The notes under the pieces: model-generated | What the model was told of the DNA's origin: nothing | Database searches by the model: none | Seen by the model: the letters and a program-made list of their open reading frames with translations, nothing else | Position numbers and translations under genes: made by a program | NCBI RefSeq assembly: GCF_012927345.1 | Contig: NZ_JABBGJ010000033.1 | Span: forward strand, 1-64,000 | Length of the DNA: 64,000 nucleotides | Direction: 5' to 3' | Source: Paraburkholderia polaris | GTDB lineage: Bacteria; Pseudomonadota; Gammaproteobacteria; Burkholderiales; Burkholderiaceae | Shown: positions 52,803 through 61,657 of the stretch, piece by piece | Numbering within the stretch: the first letter of the stretch is position 1 | How the letters are laid out: each line of letters begins with the position of its first letter

Positions 52803-54347
52803 TCAGGCCGGCAAGGCGAAGCTCGAGATCGCCTCGCGCAACACGCCCACCTGATCCTTCAGCGAATGGGCCGCGGCAGCGGCTTCTTCGACGAGCGCGG
52901 CATTTTGCTGCGTGACCTGATCCATTTCGCCGACTGCGCGATTGACCTGTTCGATGCCCGCGCTCTGTTCACGCGATGCATTGCTGATCTCCGCGAGGAT
53001 TTCGTTCACGCGGCGTACCGACTGCACGATCTCACCCATGGTCGAACCGGCGTTGGCGACCAACGACGCGCCGGCTTCGACGGTATGGGTGGACGTTTCG
53101 ATCAACGCCTTGATTTCCTTCGCGGCCGTGGCCGAGCGCTGCGCGAGGCTGCGCACTTCGGCGGCGACCACCGCGAAGCCGCGTCCCTGTTCGCCCGCGC
53201 GGGCCGCTTCGACGGCGGCATTGAGCGCGAGAATGTTGGTCTGGAACGCGATGCCGTCGATCACACCGATGATGTCGCCGATCTGCCGTGAGCTGCTGGT
53301 GATTTCGCCCATTGTGCGGACCACGTCGTCGACCACGCGGCTGCCTCGTGTGGCCACATCCGCAGCTTGGCCGGCGAGTTGTGCCGCTTGCAGCGCGCTG
53401 TCCGCGTTCTGCTTCACGTTGACCGTCATCTGATCCATGCTCGACGCCGTTTCGACGAGCGCCGCCGCCTGCTCCTCGGTGCGCTGTGAGAGATCCGTGT
53501 TGCCGGCGGCGATTTCCGTTGCGCCGATATTGATGTTGTCAGTACCGAGACGCACGCGCGAAACCGTATCGACGAGACCGGCCTGCATGGTGTGGAGGGC
53601 GTGCAGCAGACTGCTGCCGGTGTCGTTTGTTTGCAGCGGCACGCGCGTGGCGAGATTGCCGCGCGCCATCAGTTGGGCCGCTTCGACCGCGACTTCGAGA
53701 TCGCCGCCGAGCGTGCGGCGGATGCTGCGCAACACCAGCAGCATGACGACCGTGGCGATCGTGCCGAGCGTCAGGGTGATGACGAGCCAGCGCAGCAGAT
53801 TGGCGTAGAACGCGCGCTGCACGTCGTCCATGTACATGCCGGTGACGATGTACCAGTCCCACGGCGCGAAGTGACCTGCGTAGCTGGTTTTGGCCACCGG
53901 TTCGTTGCTGCCCGGCTTGGCCCACAGATAGTCGACGAAGCCGCCGCCGTCGCGGCTGCCTGCTTTGACGATATCGACGAACAGATGGTTGCCGGCCGGG
54001 TCGGTGAATTGCGCGAAGTTCTTGCCGACCATTTCCGGCTTGAACGGGTGCATCAGCATGACTGGCTGCGAATCGTTGACGGAGATATAGCCGTCCTTGC
54101 CGTAGCGCATGGCGGCGAGTGTGTCGAGCGCCTGTTTTTTGGCTTCGTCTTCGGTGATCGTGTGTTGCTGGGCGAGGGTGTAGTAGCGGTTGACGATGTG
54201 ATTGGCCTGGTCGATCAGCGAGGTGAGTTGATCGCGGCGGTCCGAGATCATCGACGCGCGGTTTTGCCATGCGCCGAAGCCGCCGATCAGGATCAGGCCG
54301 GTCCAGAGGACCGCGATCATTGAGGCTAGTTTTTTGTTCAGAGTCAT
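52803..54347 (-). CDS. Methyl-accepting chemotaxis protein with Cache-type sensor
   Basis: The 514-residue receptor has span 1 (IAVLWTGLILIGGFGAW) and a periplasmic sCache_2-like domain at about 35-190 (RYGKDGYISVNDSQPVMLMHPFKPEMVGKNF, GHFAPWDWYIVTGMYMDDV). Span 2 (LVITLTLGTIATVVMLLVL) is followed by HAMP and a signalling domain whose hairpin tip is GIAFQTNILALNAAVEAARAGEQGRGFAVVA. There is no C-terminal methyltransferase-docking pentapeptide. sCache_2 receptors usually sense small carboxylates. It is transcribed alone and ends at its own terminator. Confidence 0.92.
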   Translation of the reverse strand: MTLNKKLASMIAVLWTGLILIGGFGAWQNRASMISDRRDQLTSLIDQANHIVNRYYTLAQQHTITEDEAKKQALDTLAAMRYGKDGYISVNDSQPVMLMHPFKPEMVGKNFAQFTDPAGNHLFVDIVKAGSRDGGGFVDYLWAKPGSNEPVAKTSYAGHFAPWDWYIVTGMYMDDVQRAFYANLLRWLVITLTLGTIATVVMLLVLRSIRRTLGGDLEVAVEAAQLMARGNLATRVPLQTNDTGSSLLHALHTMQAGLVDTVSRVRLGTDNINIGATEIAAGNTDLSQRTEEQAAALVETASSMDQMTVNVKQNADSALQAAQLAGQAADVATRGSRVVDDVVRTMGEITSSSRQIGDIIGVIDGIAFQTNILALNAAVEAARAGEQGRGFAVVAAEVRSLAQRSATAAKEIKALIETSTHTVEAGASLVANAGSTMGEIVQSVRRVNEILAEISNASREQSAGIEQVNRAVGEMDQVTQQNAALVEEAAAAAHSLKDQVGVLREAISSFALPA

Positions 54348-54978
54348 AGCAATGGGTTTTTGCTTTCGCTTTCGCGAGGTGGTCGGTCAGGGTGGTTGCT
54401 CTTTCACTCTTTCGCTTGCAGCGATTGGCTTGTCGCTCACTGTGTTTACGGCTTCCTGTTCTTTGCTCCGCAGGGGAGGGGAAACCCGCTGTTTTTTATT
54501 TGTCTGATCAAATGGGGGTCTGGTTGTCTGTTGACCTGTGGTTTTGGCCTTTGCCTTTCCCTGATCTGGCTCTTTGGCCTTTCCTTGAATTGTTAGTGGT
54601 CTATTAGCGTTCGCCCCGCACAGGGGCAACGCTAATAAACCAATAACACAATTAATACCAAATCTGAATAAATACAGACAATATAAAAAACATAAAACAA
54701 ACCAAAATAAGATTAAAGAAAAAGACAAACAAAAAACCACAAACCCAAGCCCCGCATGGCCCAATCACATTCCTCCACACAATGCCAAAAAAATCCAAAC
54801 CCCCACCGCATTGCGTGAAACGCAAAAAACAACACATTTCCCCACTTAACAACAACCTCATAAAAACCCAATACCACTTAGGCGACGAATAAAAACGATT
54901 TCAGTTATAGTCGCCATTTTCCAGCCGCCAGCCGGGCAAAAAAGAGCACCAATAAGCCCGCCACCAGGAGTAAAGAAA
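54348..54978. other. Gene-free stretch with dispersed repeat and A/C-rich tract
   Basis: From 54348 to 54570 is pyrimidine-rich, the reverse of the A/C-rich tail type. The 46-bp repeat copy follows, then a mirrored partial copy, then about 250 bases strongly rich in A and C and poor in G (about 54640-54890). The short open frames there have biased composition only. The promoter and AGGAG ribosome site of the PEP mutase gene lie at the right end. Confidence 0.6.
54572..54617 (-). repeat. 46-bp dispersed repeat, copy 2, in a head-to-head hairpin
   Basis: It is identical, in reverse orientation, to 946-991. It is followed at once by a mirrored shorter copy (CAACGCTAATAAACCAATAAC, from about 54627), so 54590-54650 can fold into a long hairpin around CCCCGCACAGGGG. 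Confidence 0.85.
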
Positions 54979-56700
54979 ATGAACGCCCGCGAATCTGCAT
55001 TCGTCTCCGCTTCGCGCAGCGCACGCCTGCGCCAGATGCTCGTCAGCAACGAACTCGAATTCATGATGGAGGCCCACAACGGCCTCTCCGCCCGTATCGT
55101 CCGCGAAGCCGGCTTCAAGGCGATCTGGGGTTCGGGCCTCGCGATCTCCGCCCAATTCGGCGTGCGCGACAACAACGAAGCCAGCTGGACGCAAGTCGTC
55201 GATACCCTCGAATTCATGGCCGATGCCAGCGATCTGCCCATCCTCCTCGATGGCGATACCGGCTACGGTAACTTCAACAACGTGCGCCGGCTCGTGCGCA
55301 AACTCGAACAACGCGGCATCGCCGGCGTCTGTATCGAAGACAAACAATTCCCGAAAACGAATAGCTTCATCAACGGCGAAGCCCAGCCGCTCGCCGATAT
55401 GGACGAGTTCTGCGGCAAGATCAAAGCCGGTAAAGACTCGCAGTCGGATGAAAACTTCTCGATCGTCGCCCGCGTAGAAGCGCTGATCGCCGGCTGGGGC
55501 ATGGACGAAGCCCTACGTCGCGCGGAAGCCTATCGGCAAGCCGGTGCCGATGCGATTCTGATTCACAGCAAGCTCTCGCGCCCCGATGAAATCCTCGAGT
55601 TCGCGCGCGAATGGGCCGGCCGCGGGCCGCTCGTCATCGTGCCGACCAAGTACTACAGCACGCCCACCGAAGTGTTCCGCGAGGCCGGCATCAGCACCGT
55701 CATCTGGGCGAATCATCTGATCCGCGCCGCGACCTCGGCCATGCAGGCCGTCGCCAAGGAAATTCACTCGAGCGAAACGCTCGTCAACGTCGAAGACAGC
55801 ATCGCCGCCGTCAACGAAATCTTCCGTTTGCAAGACGCCGACGAATACTCGGAAGCCGAAGACCGCTATCTGTCGAGCGGTCGCGCGGCCGGTGCCGCTA
55901 TCGTGCTTGCGGCAAGCCGCGGCAAGGGGCTCGAAGCCGTCACCGAAGATCGTCCGAAAGTCATGCTGCCGATCGCGGGCAGGCCGCTCTTGCGCTGGCT
56001 CGTCGATGCGTTCAAGAAGCAGAGCGTCAATGACATCACCGTGGTCGGCGGCTATCGCGCCGATGCGATCGACACGGCCGGTATCAAGCTGGTCGTCAAT
56101 GAACGTCACGCGCAAACCGGCGAGCTGGCGTCGCTCGCGTGTGCAGCCGACAAGCTTGCGGGCGATACCGTGATCTCGTACGGCGATCTGCTATTTCGCA
56201 GCTACATCCTGCGCGATCTGGTCGAGAGCGAAGCCGCGTTCAGCGTGGTGGTCGATTCGTCGCTGACCGATGCGGAAAACGCTAGCGTGCGCGACTTCGC
56301 ATGGTGCTCGGCAGGCGACGATCGCGGTCTGTTCGGCAACAAGGTCACGCTGCGTCACGTGTCGAGCGGGCAGGAGGCAACGTCCGCCATCGCTTCGCAA
56401 ACGCCGCACGGCCGCTGGATGGGGCTGCTGAATGTACGCGGCGAGGGCCGTGAGCGTCTGCAAGCGGTGCTCGCCAAACTGCAGGCACGCCCGGATTTCG
56501 ATTCGCTCGATATGCCCGCGCTGCTCAATGCGTTGATCGAAGCGGGTGAAGCGATCGAAGTGCAATACGTGCACGGGCACTGGCGCGGTGTGAACGATCT
56601 GGATGATTTCCGTCGTGCCGGTGATTTCGCGCATGCGCAAGCACCGTTCGCGGCAGCAGTCGGCAACCAGACGGACGCCGCCAGCGGAGCCGCGCAATGA
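54979..56700 (+). CDS. pepM: Phosphoenolpyruvate mutase fused to a nucleotidyltransferase domain
   Basis: The 573-residue bifunctional enzyme has an N-terminal PEP mutase domain (about 15-295) with WGSGLAIS, the metal-binding DGDTGYGN and the signature EDKQFPKTNS (120-129). It forms the C-P bond of phosphonopyruvate. From about residue 310, LAASRGKGLEAVTEDRPKVMLPIAGRPLLRWL begins a sugar-phosphate-type nucleotidyltransferase. This fusion is known for AEP cytidylyltransferase (PntC) activity, predicting CMP-2-aminoethylphosphonate and its transfer to a glycan or lipid. It overlaps the decarboxylase gene (ATGA). Confidence 0.92.
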   Translation: MNARESAFVSASRSARLRQMLVSNELEFMMEAHNGLSARIVREAGFKAIWGSGLAISAQFGVRDNNEASWTQVVDTLEFMADASDLPILLDGDTGYGNFNNVRRLVRKLEQRGIAGVCIEDKQFPKTNSFINGEAQPLADMDEFCGKIKAGKDSQSDENFSIVARVEALIAGWGMDEALRRAEAYRQAGADAILIHSKLSRPDEILEFAREWAGRGPLVIVPTKYYSTPTEVFREAGISTVIWANHLIRAATSAMQAVAKEIHSSETLVNVEDSIAAVNEIFRLQDADEYSEAEDRYLSSGRAAGAAIVLAASRGKGLEAVTEDRPKVMLPIAGRPLLRWLVDAFKKQSVNDITVVGGYRADAIDTAGIKLVVNERHAQTGELASLACAADKLAGDTVISYGDLLFRSYILRDLVESEAAFSVVVDSSLTDAENASVRDFAWCSAGDDRGLFGNKVTLRHVSSGQEATSAIASQTPHGRWMGLLNVRGEGRERLQAVLAKLQARPDFDSLDMPALLNALIEAGEAIEVQYVHGHWRGVNDLDDFRRAGDFAHAQAPFAAAVGNQTDAASGAAQ

Positions 56701-57863
56701 TCGAGGCAGCCCAATTCGTCGAGGCGGCGCGCGAACGCGGCTTCGACTGGTATGCAGGCGTGCCGTGCTCATATCTGACGCCGTTCATCAATTACGTATT
56801 GCAGGATGAATCGCTGCATTACGTCTCGGCGGCCAATGAAGGCGATGCGGTCGCGTTGATCGCGGGCGTCACGCTCGGCGCGCAGAACGGCCGGCGCGGC
56901 ATCACGATGATGCAGAACTCCGGCCTCGGCAATGCGGTGAGCCCGTTGACCTCGCTCACGTGGACCTTCCGTCTGCCGCAATTGCTGATCGTTACATGGC
57001 GCGGGCAACCCGGCGTCGCGGACGAACCGCAGCACGCGCTGATGGGCCCGGTCACGCCCGCGATGCTCGATACGATGGAAATTCCGTGGGAAACCTTCCC
57101 GACCGAGGCTGACGCGATCGGCCCGGCGCTGGATCGTGCCATCGCCCACATGGACGAAACCGGCCGTCCGTACGCGCTCGTGATGCAAAAGGGCAGTGTG
57201 GCGCCGTACGAGTTGAAAGAGAGCAACGCAGCTGCGCGCCGTGTGCCGGCAGCGCCGCGTTCGCAATTCAAAAACGTCGTGGCGAATGAATTGGCTTCAC
57301 GTCACGATGCGCTGCAGAAAGTCATCGCCCACACGCCGGTCGAATCGACCGTGGTGCTCGCGTCGACCGGTTTTTGCGGCCGCGAGCTCTATGCAATCGA
57401 CGACCGTCCCAACCAGTTGTACATGGTCGGCTCGATGGGCTGCGTGACGCCGTTCGCGCTGGGTCTCGCGCTTGCGCGTCCGGATCTGCACGTGGTCGCG
57501 CTCGACGGCGACGGCGCCGCGCTGATGCGCATGGGCGCATTCGCGACGCTCGGCGCGTACGGTCCGTCGAATCTCACGCACGTGCTGCTCGATAACGGCG
57601 CACACGACTCGACTGGCGGTCAGGCGACGGTGTCGTCGCAAGTCTCGTTTGCGGGTGTTGCCGCGGCTTGCGGTTACGCGTCGGCGGTTGAAAGCGACGA
57701 CATCAATGTGATCGATGAGCTGTTCGAAGCCGCGCCGTCGCCCCATGGCCCGCGCTTCGCGCGACTGGCGATTCGCCGCGGCACGCCCGATGGCCTGCCG
57801 CGTCCCACTATCACCCCGCCCGATGTGAAGACGCGCCTGATGCGCCACATCGGCGCCGCTTAA
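56697..57863 (+). CDS. aepY: Phosphonopyruvate decarboxylase
   Basis: The 388-residue TPP enzyme decarboxylates phosphonopyruvate to phosphonoacetaldehyde, pulling the unfavourable PEP mutase reaction forward. The N-terminal PYR part has AGVPCSYLTPFINYV and ANEGDAVALIAG (catalytic Glu). The PP part has GSMGCVTPFALGLALARPDL, GDGAALMRMGAF and LLDNGAHDSTGGQ. ATGA overlap with pepM means coupled translation. It is the normal single-chain length for the family. Confidence 0.94.
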   Translation: MIEAAQFVEAARERGFDWYAGVPCSYLTPFINYVLQDESLHYVSAANEGDAVALIAGVTLGAQNGRRGITMMQNSGLGNAVSPLTSLTWTFRLPQLLIVTWRGQPGVADEPQHALMGPVTPAMLDTMEIPWETFPTEADAIGPALDRAIAHMDETGRPYALVMQKGSVAPYELKESNAAARRVPAAPRSQFKNVVANELASRHDALQKVIAHTPVESTVVLASTGFCGRELYAIDDRPNQLYMVGSMGCVTPFALGLALARPDLHVVALDGDGAALMRMGAFATLGAYGPSNLTHVLLDNGAHDSTGGQATVSSQVSFAGVAAACGYASAVESDDINVIDELFEAAPSPHGPRFARLAIRRGTPDGLPRPTITPPDVKTRLMRHIGAA

Positions 57864-57874
57864 GGAGTGTGCTC

Positions 57875-58942
57875 ATGCTGCTGCTCAATCCCGGCCCGGT
57901 GACGCTCACCGAACGCGTCCGTAACAGCCTGCTGCAAACGGATTTGTGCCACCGCGAAAGCGAATTTTTCGACTTGCAGGAAGAGGCGCGCACCCGTCTG
58001 GTCGATCTGTACGGCCTCGACGCAAACGAATGGCAGGCGGTCTTGATGACCGGTTCTGGCACGGCTGCTGTTGAAAGCATGACCGCCGCGCTGGTGCCGC
58101 AAAACGGCAAGCTGCTGGTCGTGGAAAATGGCGTCTACGGCGAGCGTATTTCGCAGATCGCCACGCAATACGGCATCGCGCATGAGTCGCTGAAACACGA
58201 CTGGATGCAGGCGCCGGATCTCGCGAAGATCGCCGAACGCCTCGACGCGGACAAAGCGTTCACTCACGTCGCGGTGATTCATCACGAAACAACCACAGGC
58301 CGTCTGAACGATCTGCAGGCGCTCGGCGCGCTGTGCCGCGAACGCGGTCTGCGTTTGCTGGTGGACGGCGTCAGCAGCTTCGGCGCGGAAGCGATCGATT
58401 TCGCCGACGCCAGTCTCGACGCCGTCGCGGCGACCGCGAACAAGTGTCTGCATGGCGTGCCCGGCGCGTCGTTCGTGCTGGTGCGGCGCGAGGCGCTCGC
58501 GCAGGCGGCGAGCCGCACGTATTACCTGGACCTCGGGCGCCTCGCGCGTTTGCAGGATCAGCGCAATACGCCTTTCACGCCGTCGGTCCATGCGTACTAC
58601 GCGCTGGTCGAAGCGCTGCGCGAACTCGCCGACGAAGGCGGCTGGCGTGCGCGCCACGCGCGTTACGCCGCGCTTGCCGAGCGGGCGCGCGCGGGCCTGG
58701 CTGAGCGGGGCGTCGGCAGTGTGTTGCCGCCGGAGCAGTCGTCGGTGGTGCTGCGCGCGTATCGCTTGCCGGACGGCGTGGCGTATCCGCAACTGCACGA
58801 CGCGCTGAAGGCGCGCGGTTTCGTCATCTATGCCGGTCAAGGCGGGTTGTCGGCCGAGCTGTTCCGCATCTCGACGATGGGCAACATCCACGCAGCCGAC
58901 ATCGACCGTCTCCTGCAAGGATTTACCGAGCTGACGCGCTAA
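57875..58942 (+). CDS. phnW: 2-aminoethylphosphonate aminotransferase
   Basis: The 355-residue class V aminotransferase interconverts phosphonoacetaldehyde and 2-aminoethylphosphonate. It has LLLNPGPVTLTERVRNSL and CHRESEFF at the N terminus, MTGSGTAAVESM, LLVDGVSSFGAE with the PLP Asp, and PLP Lys190 in TANKCLHGVPG. In this operon it acts in the biosynthetic direction after PEP mutase and decarboxylase. The ATG at 57875 follows AAGGAG and is preferred to an upstream one. No degradative phnX is adjacent. Confidence 0.94.
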   Translation: MLLLNPGPVTLTERVRNSLLQTDLCHRESEFFDLQEEARTRLVDLYGLDANEWQAVLMTGSGTAAVESMTAALVPQNGKLLVVENGVYGERISQIATQYGIAHESLKHDWMQAPDLAKIAERLDADKAFTHVAVIHHETTTGRLNDLQALGALCRERGLRLLVDGVSSFGAEAIDFADASLDAVAATANKCLHGVPGASFVLVRREALAQAASRTYYLDLGRLARLQDQRNTPFTPSVHAYYALVEALRELADEGGWRARHARYAALAERARAGLAERGVGSVLPPEQSSVVLRAYRLPDGVAYPQLHDALKARGFVIYAGQGGLSAELFRISTMGNIHAADIDRLLQGFTELTR

Positions 58943-59072
58943 AGCACGCGCACCCCCGGTTCGCCGCGGGTTTATTTAGCGAGCTGAGGCGCTCGCGCGT
59001 GCACGCCGCCGCCCTGACTCACGGGCGCCGGTGTTCCGGACGCGCACCGTCCATTTGACTCGCCGCGCGCGT

Positions 59073-59225
59073 TCACACAGGGTCTTTGTCCGGCGGTCCA
59101 TCGGGCCGCTGCGGCTCCTCGGCGTGATGACCGGGCGACGGCGGCACTAGCGGATCGGCTTCCGGGTCGCGGTTCGGATCGGCGTTCGGGTCGGGAATCG
59201 GGCTGGTATGCATGTCGTAGCTCAT
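59073..59225 (-). CDS. Small Pro/Asp-rich protein, unknown
   Basis: The 50-residue frame starts MSYDMHTSPIPDPN and is dominated by Pro, Asp and Glu (repeats of ADPN/RDPEADP). AAAGGTG is placed before the ATG. Disordered proteins of this kind are common small genes in Burkholderia. Nothing else is seen between phnW and the PIG-L gene. Confidence 0.5.
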   Translation of the reverse strand: MSYDMHTSPIPDPNADPNRDPEADPLVPPSPGHHAEEPQRPDGPPDKDPV

Positions 59226-59344
59226 TGCATCACCTTTTCGTTGAGAAGCGAGCTGAAAGCGGGGGTACGGCCGCTGGCGGTCGAATCCACCTGCAGGCGG
59301 GGGCCGTTTCCTTCTAGCGTAGGCGATCCAGCACGCTGCGCCTC

Positions 59345-60049
59345 TTACTTTTTCCCGCGGCGGCCCACGCTCAATTGCCAGTAGCGTTCGGCGGCGAAAA
59401 CGTCGTCGTAATTGTCCGCGCCGAAAGCGCGCAGCTGGCTTTCGTAGGCGTTGACCGCTTCGCGTTTGAGCTGGGTGCGGCGCGGCAGATCAATCGTATG
59501 GCTCGCGCTCGGATAGGCCGGTGTGGCAACGATGCCGCGTTGCGCGAGGTCGGCGAGGCGCGCCTGCACGACACCGGGTGTGCGGCGGTGAATCGCGTCC
59601 TCATAGGCGAACCACGTGAGATGCGACAGGCGCGGCAGGATTTCGCAGCAGGCTTCGAACACCCGTACGTGATCCTCGTGATGCAGGCCGAGCGGCATGA
59701 GCAGCGTGTTCGCGGTCGTGCGGTAGATGGTCTCTTCAAGCGCCGCCGCCAATCTGGCGATCGACGGCGAGTCCAGGTATTGGTCGTCGCGAAACGGCAT
59801 GCGCAGCGGAATCGCGTCGAGCACCTCTAGCGCAAGGTTGTCTTCGAGCGTGCGGGCGTGCATTGCCTGATGGGCGCTCGTGAAACCCGACTTTTCATCC
59901 CATTCGGTAGACATCTCCTGCTCGGGCGGCGCGGCAAACACCGTGCAGACCGCGGCGTCAGGATGGGCGGCGAGTAATGCGCCGCAACTGAAGACGGCGT
60001 CGTCGAAATGGGGCGAGACGATGAAAAGGCGTGGGCTGGTTTCGCTCAT
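59345..60049 (-). CDS. PIG-L family deacetylase
   Basis: The 234-residue LmbE/PIG-L zinc hydrolase has the metal motif SPHFDDAVFSCGALLA near residue 13 and a second His/Asp region GLHHEDHVRVFEACCE near 121. Substrates are N-acetylglucosamine-type conjugates. It is a solo minus-strand gene two genes from the phosphonate operon; a link to processing of a phosphonate-bearing sugar is possible but only by proximity. Confidence 0.88.
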   Translation of the reverse strand: MSETSPRLFIVSPHFDDAVFSCGALLAAHPDAAVCTVFAAPPEQEMSTEWDEKSGFTSAHQAMHARTLEDNLALEVLDAIPLRMPFRDDQYLDSPSIARLAAALEETIYRTTANTLLMPLGLHHEDHVRVFEACCEILPRLSHLTWFAYEDAIHRRTPGVVQARLADLAQRGIVATPAYPSASHTIDLPRRTQLKREAVNAYESQLRAFGADNYDDVFAAERYWQLSVGRRGKK

Positions 60050-60325
60050 AGGACATGTGGTGGTTTTGAAACGCGCGGCGCCGCATTCGACGCTTCAATA
60101 TTGCGCGAGACAAATTTTCTGGATTGGCGGCGTCAGATCAGCTTAGGCGGATTCGGCGCGGCTTGTGTAAGCGTTGTGAGGGATGCAAGCCGCGTGCCTG
60201 GACGGGCTGGTTCGGTCGTGGCTTCTCGTAGAGGCTCACCGTCCAGCTTTCTGCGGCTCCCGAACTTACTCACCCTCTACCGGCGGGCCGACAGACGCAT
60301 GTGGTGCGCGTTCGTGTGCCATTAA

Positions 60326-60645
60326 CCGCTCCTTGGTGATTGGTTAATTAGCTTAATAGCTCACGTGTGAGCTATTAAGCTGTTGTTTGGTGGTCGCGAG
60401 CTAACCTGTTTGCTCAACCAACTCTATCAGCTCAGATGCGTGCAAAAGCGAGCGGAATGCTTGGAGTAGCGCTTACAGCTTACCTGTGAGTGATAAGGTA
60501 GGTTAACCGCTCACATCCGAGCTGTTAGGCGATTCTTTATTGACCTGGTAACCTGTGCGCGCGGATAATGACGTCATTACCTGAATGGGCCATAACCGCT
60601 CACATGGACACTGTTAAACCAGAAAAGCGCTCACAGGTGAGCGCT
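60326..60645. promoter_or_regulatory. Operator array of the hipBA-like locus
   Basis: At least five inverted sites share the half-site GCTCAC. The strongest is at 60350-60381 (15-bp perfect arms, two-base centre, core TAGCTCAC-GT-GTGAGCTA). Others are near 60477-60494 and 60506-60527, one overlaps 60596-60616, and a perfect one (AGCGCTCAC-AG-GTGAGCGCT) is at 60626-60645. The last two fall at or inside the start of the regulator gene. The pattern fits cooperative autoregulation by the HipB-like protein. Another weak half-site lies near 60326. Confidence 0.65.
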
Positions 60646-60981
60646 AAACGTTCGCGAGATCCGCTTCCTATGCCCGTTGCACGCGCCCTGGAAAAGCTGG
60701 GTGCCGACCTCGCGCTGGCGCGGCGTCGCAGAAGGCTCACGCAGGCGTCGCTGGCTGAGCGCATCCAGACGTCGGTGGCCACGCTGCGCCGCATGGAGCA
60801 CGGGGACGAACGCATCGCTATTGGAACCATTGCACAAGCGTTTCTGGTGCTCGGCGAGTTGGATAAAATCAACGGGCTGCTCGACACGGCCGCCGACGGC
60901 ATTGGACTGACGCTTATGAACCAGCAGTTACCGCAACGCGTTCGCAAAAAACGCGTCACGCCTGAATCGGGGGGGCTATGA
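60604..60981 (+). CDS. hipB: HipB-like Xre antitoxin/repressor
   Basis: The product has about 125 residues from this ATG. An Xre helix-turn-helix lies at about 35-90 (LGADLALARRRRRLTQASLAERIQTSVATLRRMEHGDERIAIGTIAQAFLVLG), as in the antitoxin of HipBA-type modules, with a basic C terminus. Start options are 60568, 60604 and 60670; the family-like DPLPMPVARALEKLG favours starting upstream of 60670, which puts one operator inside the gene. The stop overlaps the hipA start (ATGA). It probably represses its own promoter through the operator array. Confidence 0.72.
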   Translation: MDTVKPEKRSQVSAKRSRDPLPMPVARALEKLGADLALARRRRRLTQASLAERIQTSVATLRRMEHGDERIAIGTIAQAFLVLGELDKINGLLDTAADGIGLTLMNQQLPQRVRKKRVTPESGGL

Positions 60982-61588
60982 AGCGGCCGGTTGTGCAGCA
61001 GAGCGTCAAGGTGGCACTCGGTCAGGCCGCGCTTCCGGTCGGCGTCCTGACTTTCAACAAGGACGGTACACGAGAAAGCTCAACGTTTGCCTACCACGAT
61101 CCATGCTTCAGGCCTCCCGGCAAGACGACCACGCCTACTCGCAGATAGCTGACTGCATCGTCGCGCGTTGCGCCGACCCGAAGCGCGACCTCGAGGAGTT
61201 GTGGCGGCGACTAGTGTTCAATCTGCTTATCACCAATGTGGACGACCACGTGCGGAACCATGGTTTCCTGCACGTCGAGCATGGTCAATGGCGGCTTGCG
61301 CCTGCGTTCGACATCAACCCGTTCCCGGATAAGGATCCCGAGTTGAAGCTATGGCTGAATGAGGACTACGGCCCGGTCGACTCAATTGAGGCCGTGGTGA
61401 GCGCAGCCGGCTACTTCAGGCTCGGCGCCGACGAGGCTAAGCGTGTCCTCGGCGAGGTCTACAACGCGGCCAGGGATTGGAAACGGGTCGCGAAGTCGGC
61501 ACCGGTTGGTATGACCGACGACGACCTCGGTGCTTTTGCACCGGCGTTCGAGAACGAGCAAATGGAAGTGGCGGCGACACTGCTCTGA
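60978..61588 (+). pseudogene. hipA: hipA toxin kinase remnant with internal deletion
   Basis: The first 42 codons read as the HipA N terminus (VKVALGQAALPVGVLTFNKDGTRESSTFAYHD) and then run out of frame to a stop near 61147. From about 61103, another frame gives the C-terminal kinase lobe. It includes HAYSQIADCIVARC, the catalytic loop NLLITNVDDHVRNHGFL and the metal motif LAPAFDINPFPD, to a normal end. About 200 residues, including the ATP-binding lobe, are missing, so the toxin is inactive while the repressor and operators remain. Confidence 0.78.
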
Positions 61589-61629
61589 GTAAAAGGTGCG
61601 CGGCGCCTCGAGCGAGAAGGCTACGCCCC

Positions 61630-61657
61630 GTCAGCCGTCAGCCGTCAGCCGTCAGCC
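61630..61657. repeat. 7-bp tandem repeat (GTCAGCC)x4 across the udgX stop
   Basis: Four exact heptamers lie at the 3' end of the glycosylase gene; the TGA stop lies in the third. Because seven is not a multiple of three, copy-number change would alter the C terminus. Confidence 0.9.

Noticed and set aside
54652..54861. Hydrophobic-looking 69-residue minus-strand frame
   Set aside because: The Phe/Leu/Val richness is a direct result of the A/C-rich strand composition; there is no ribosome site.
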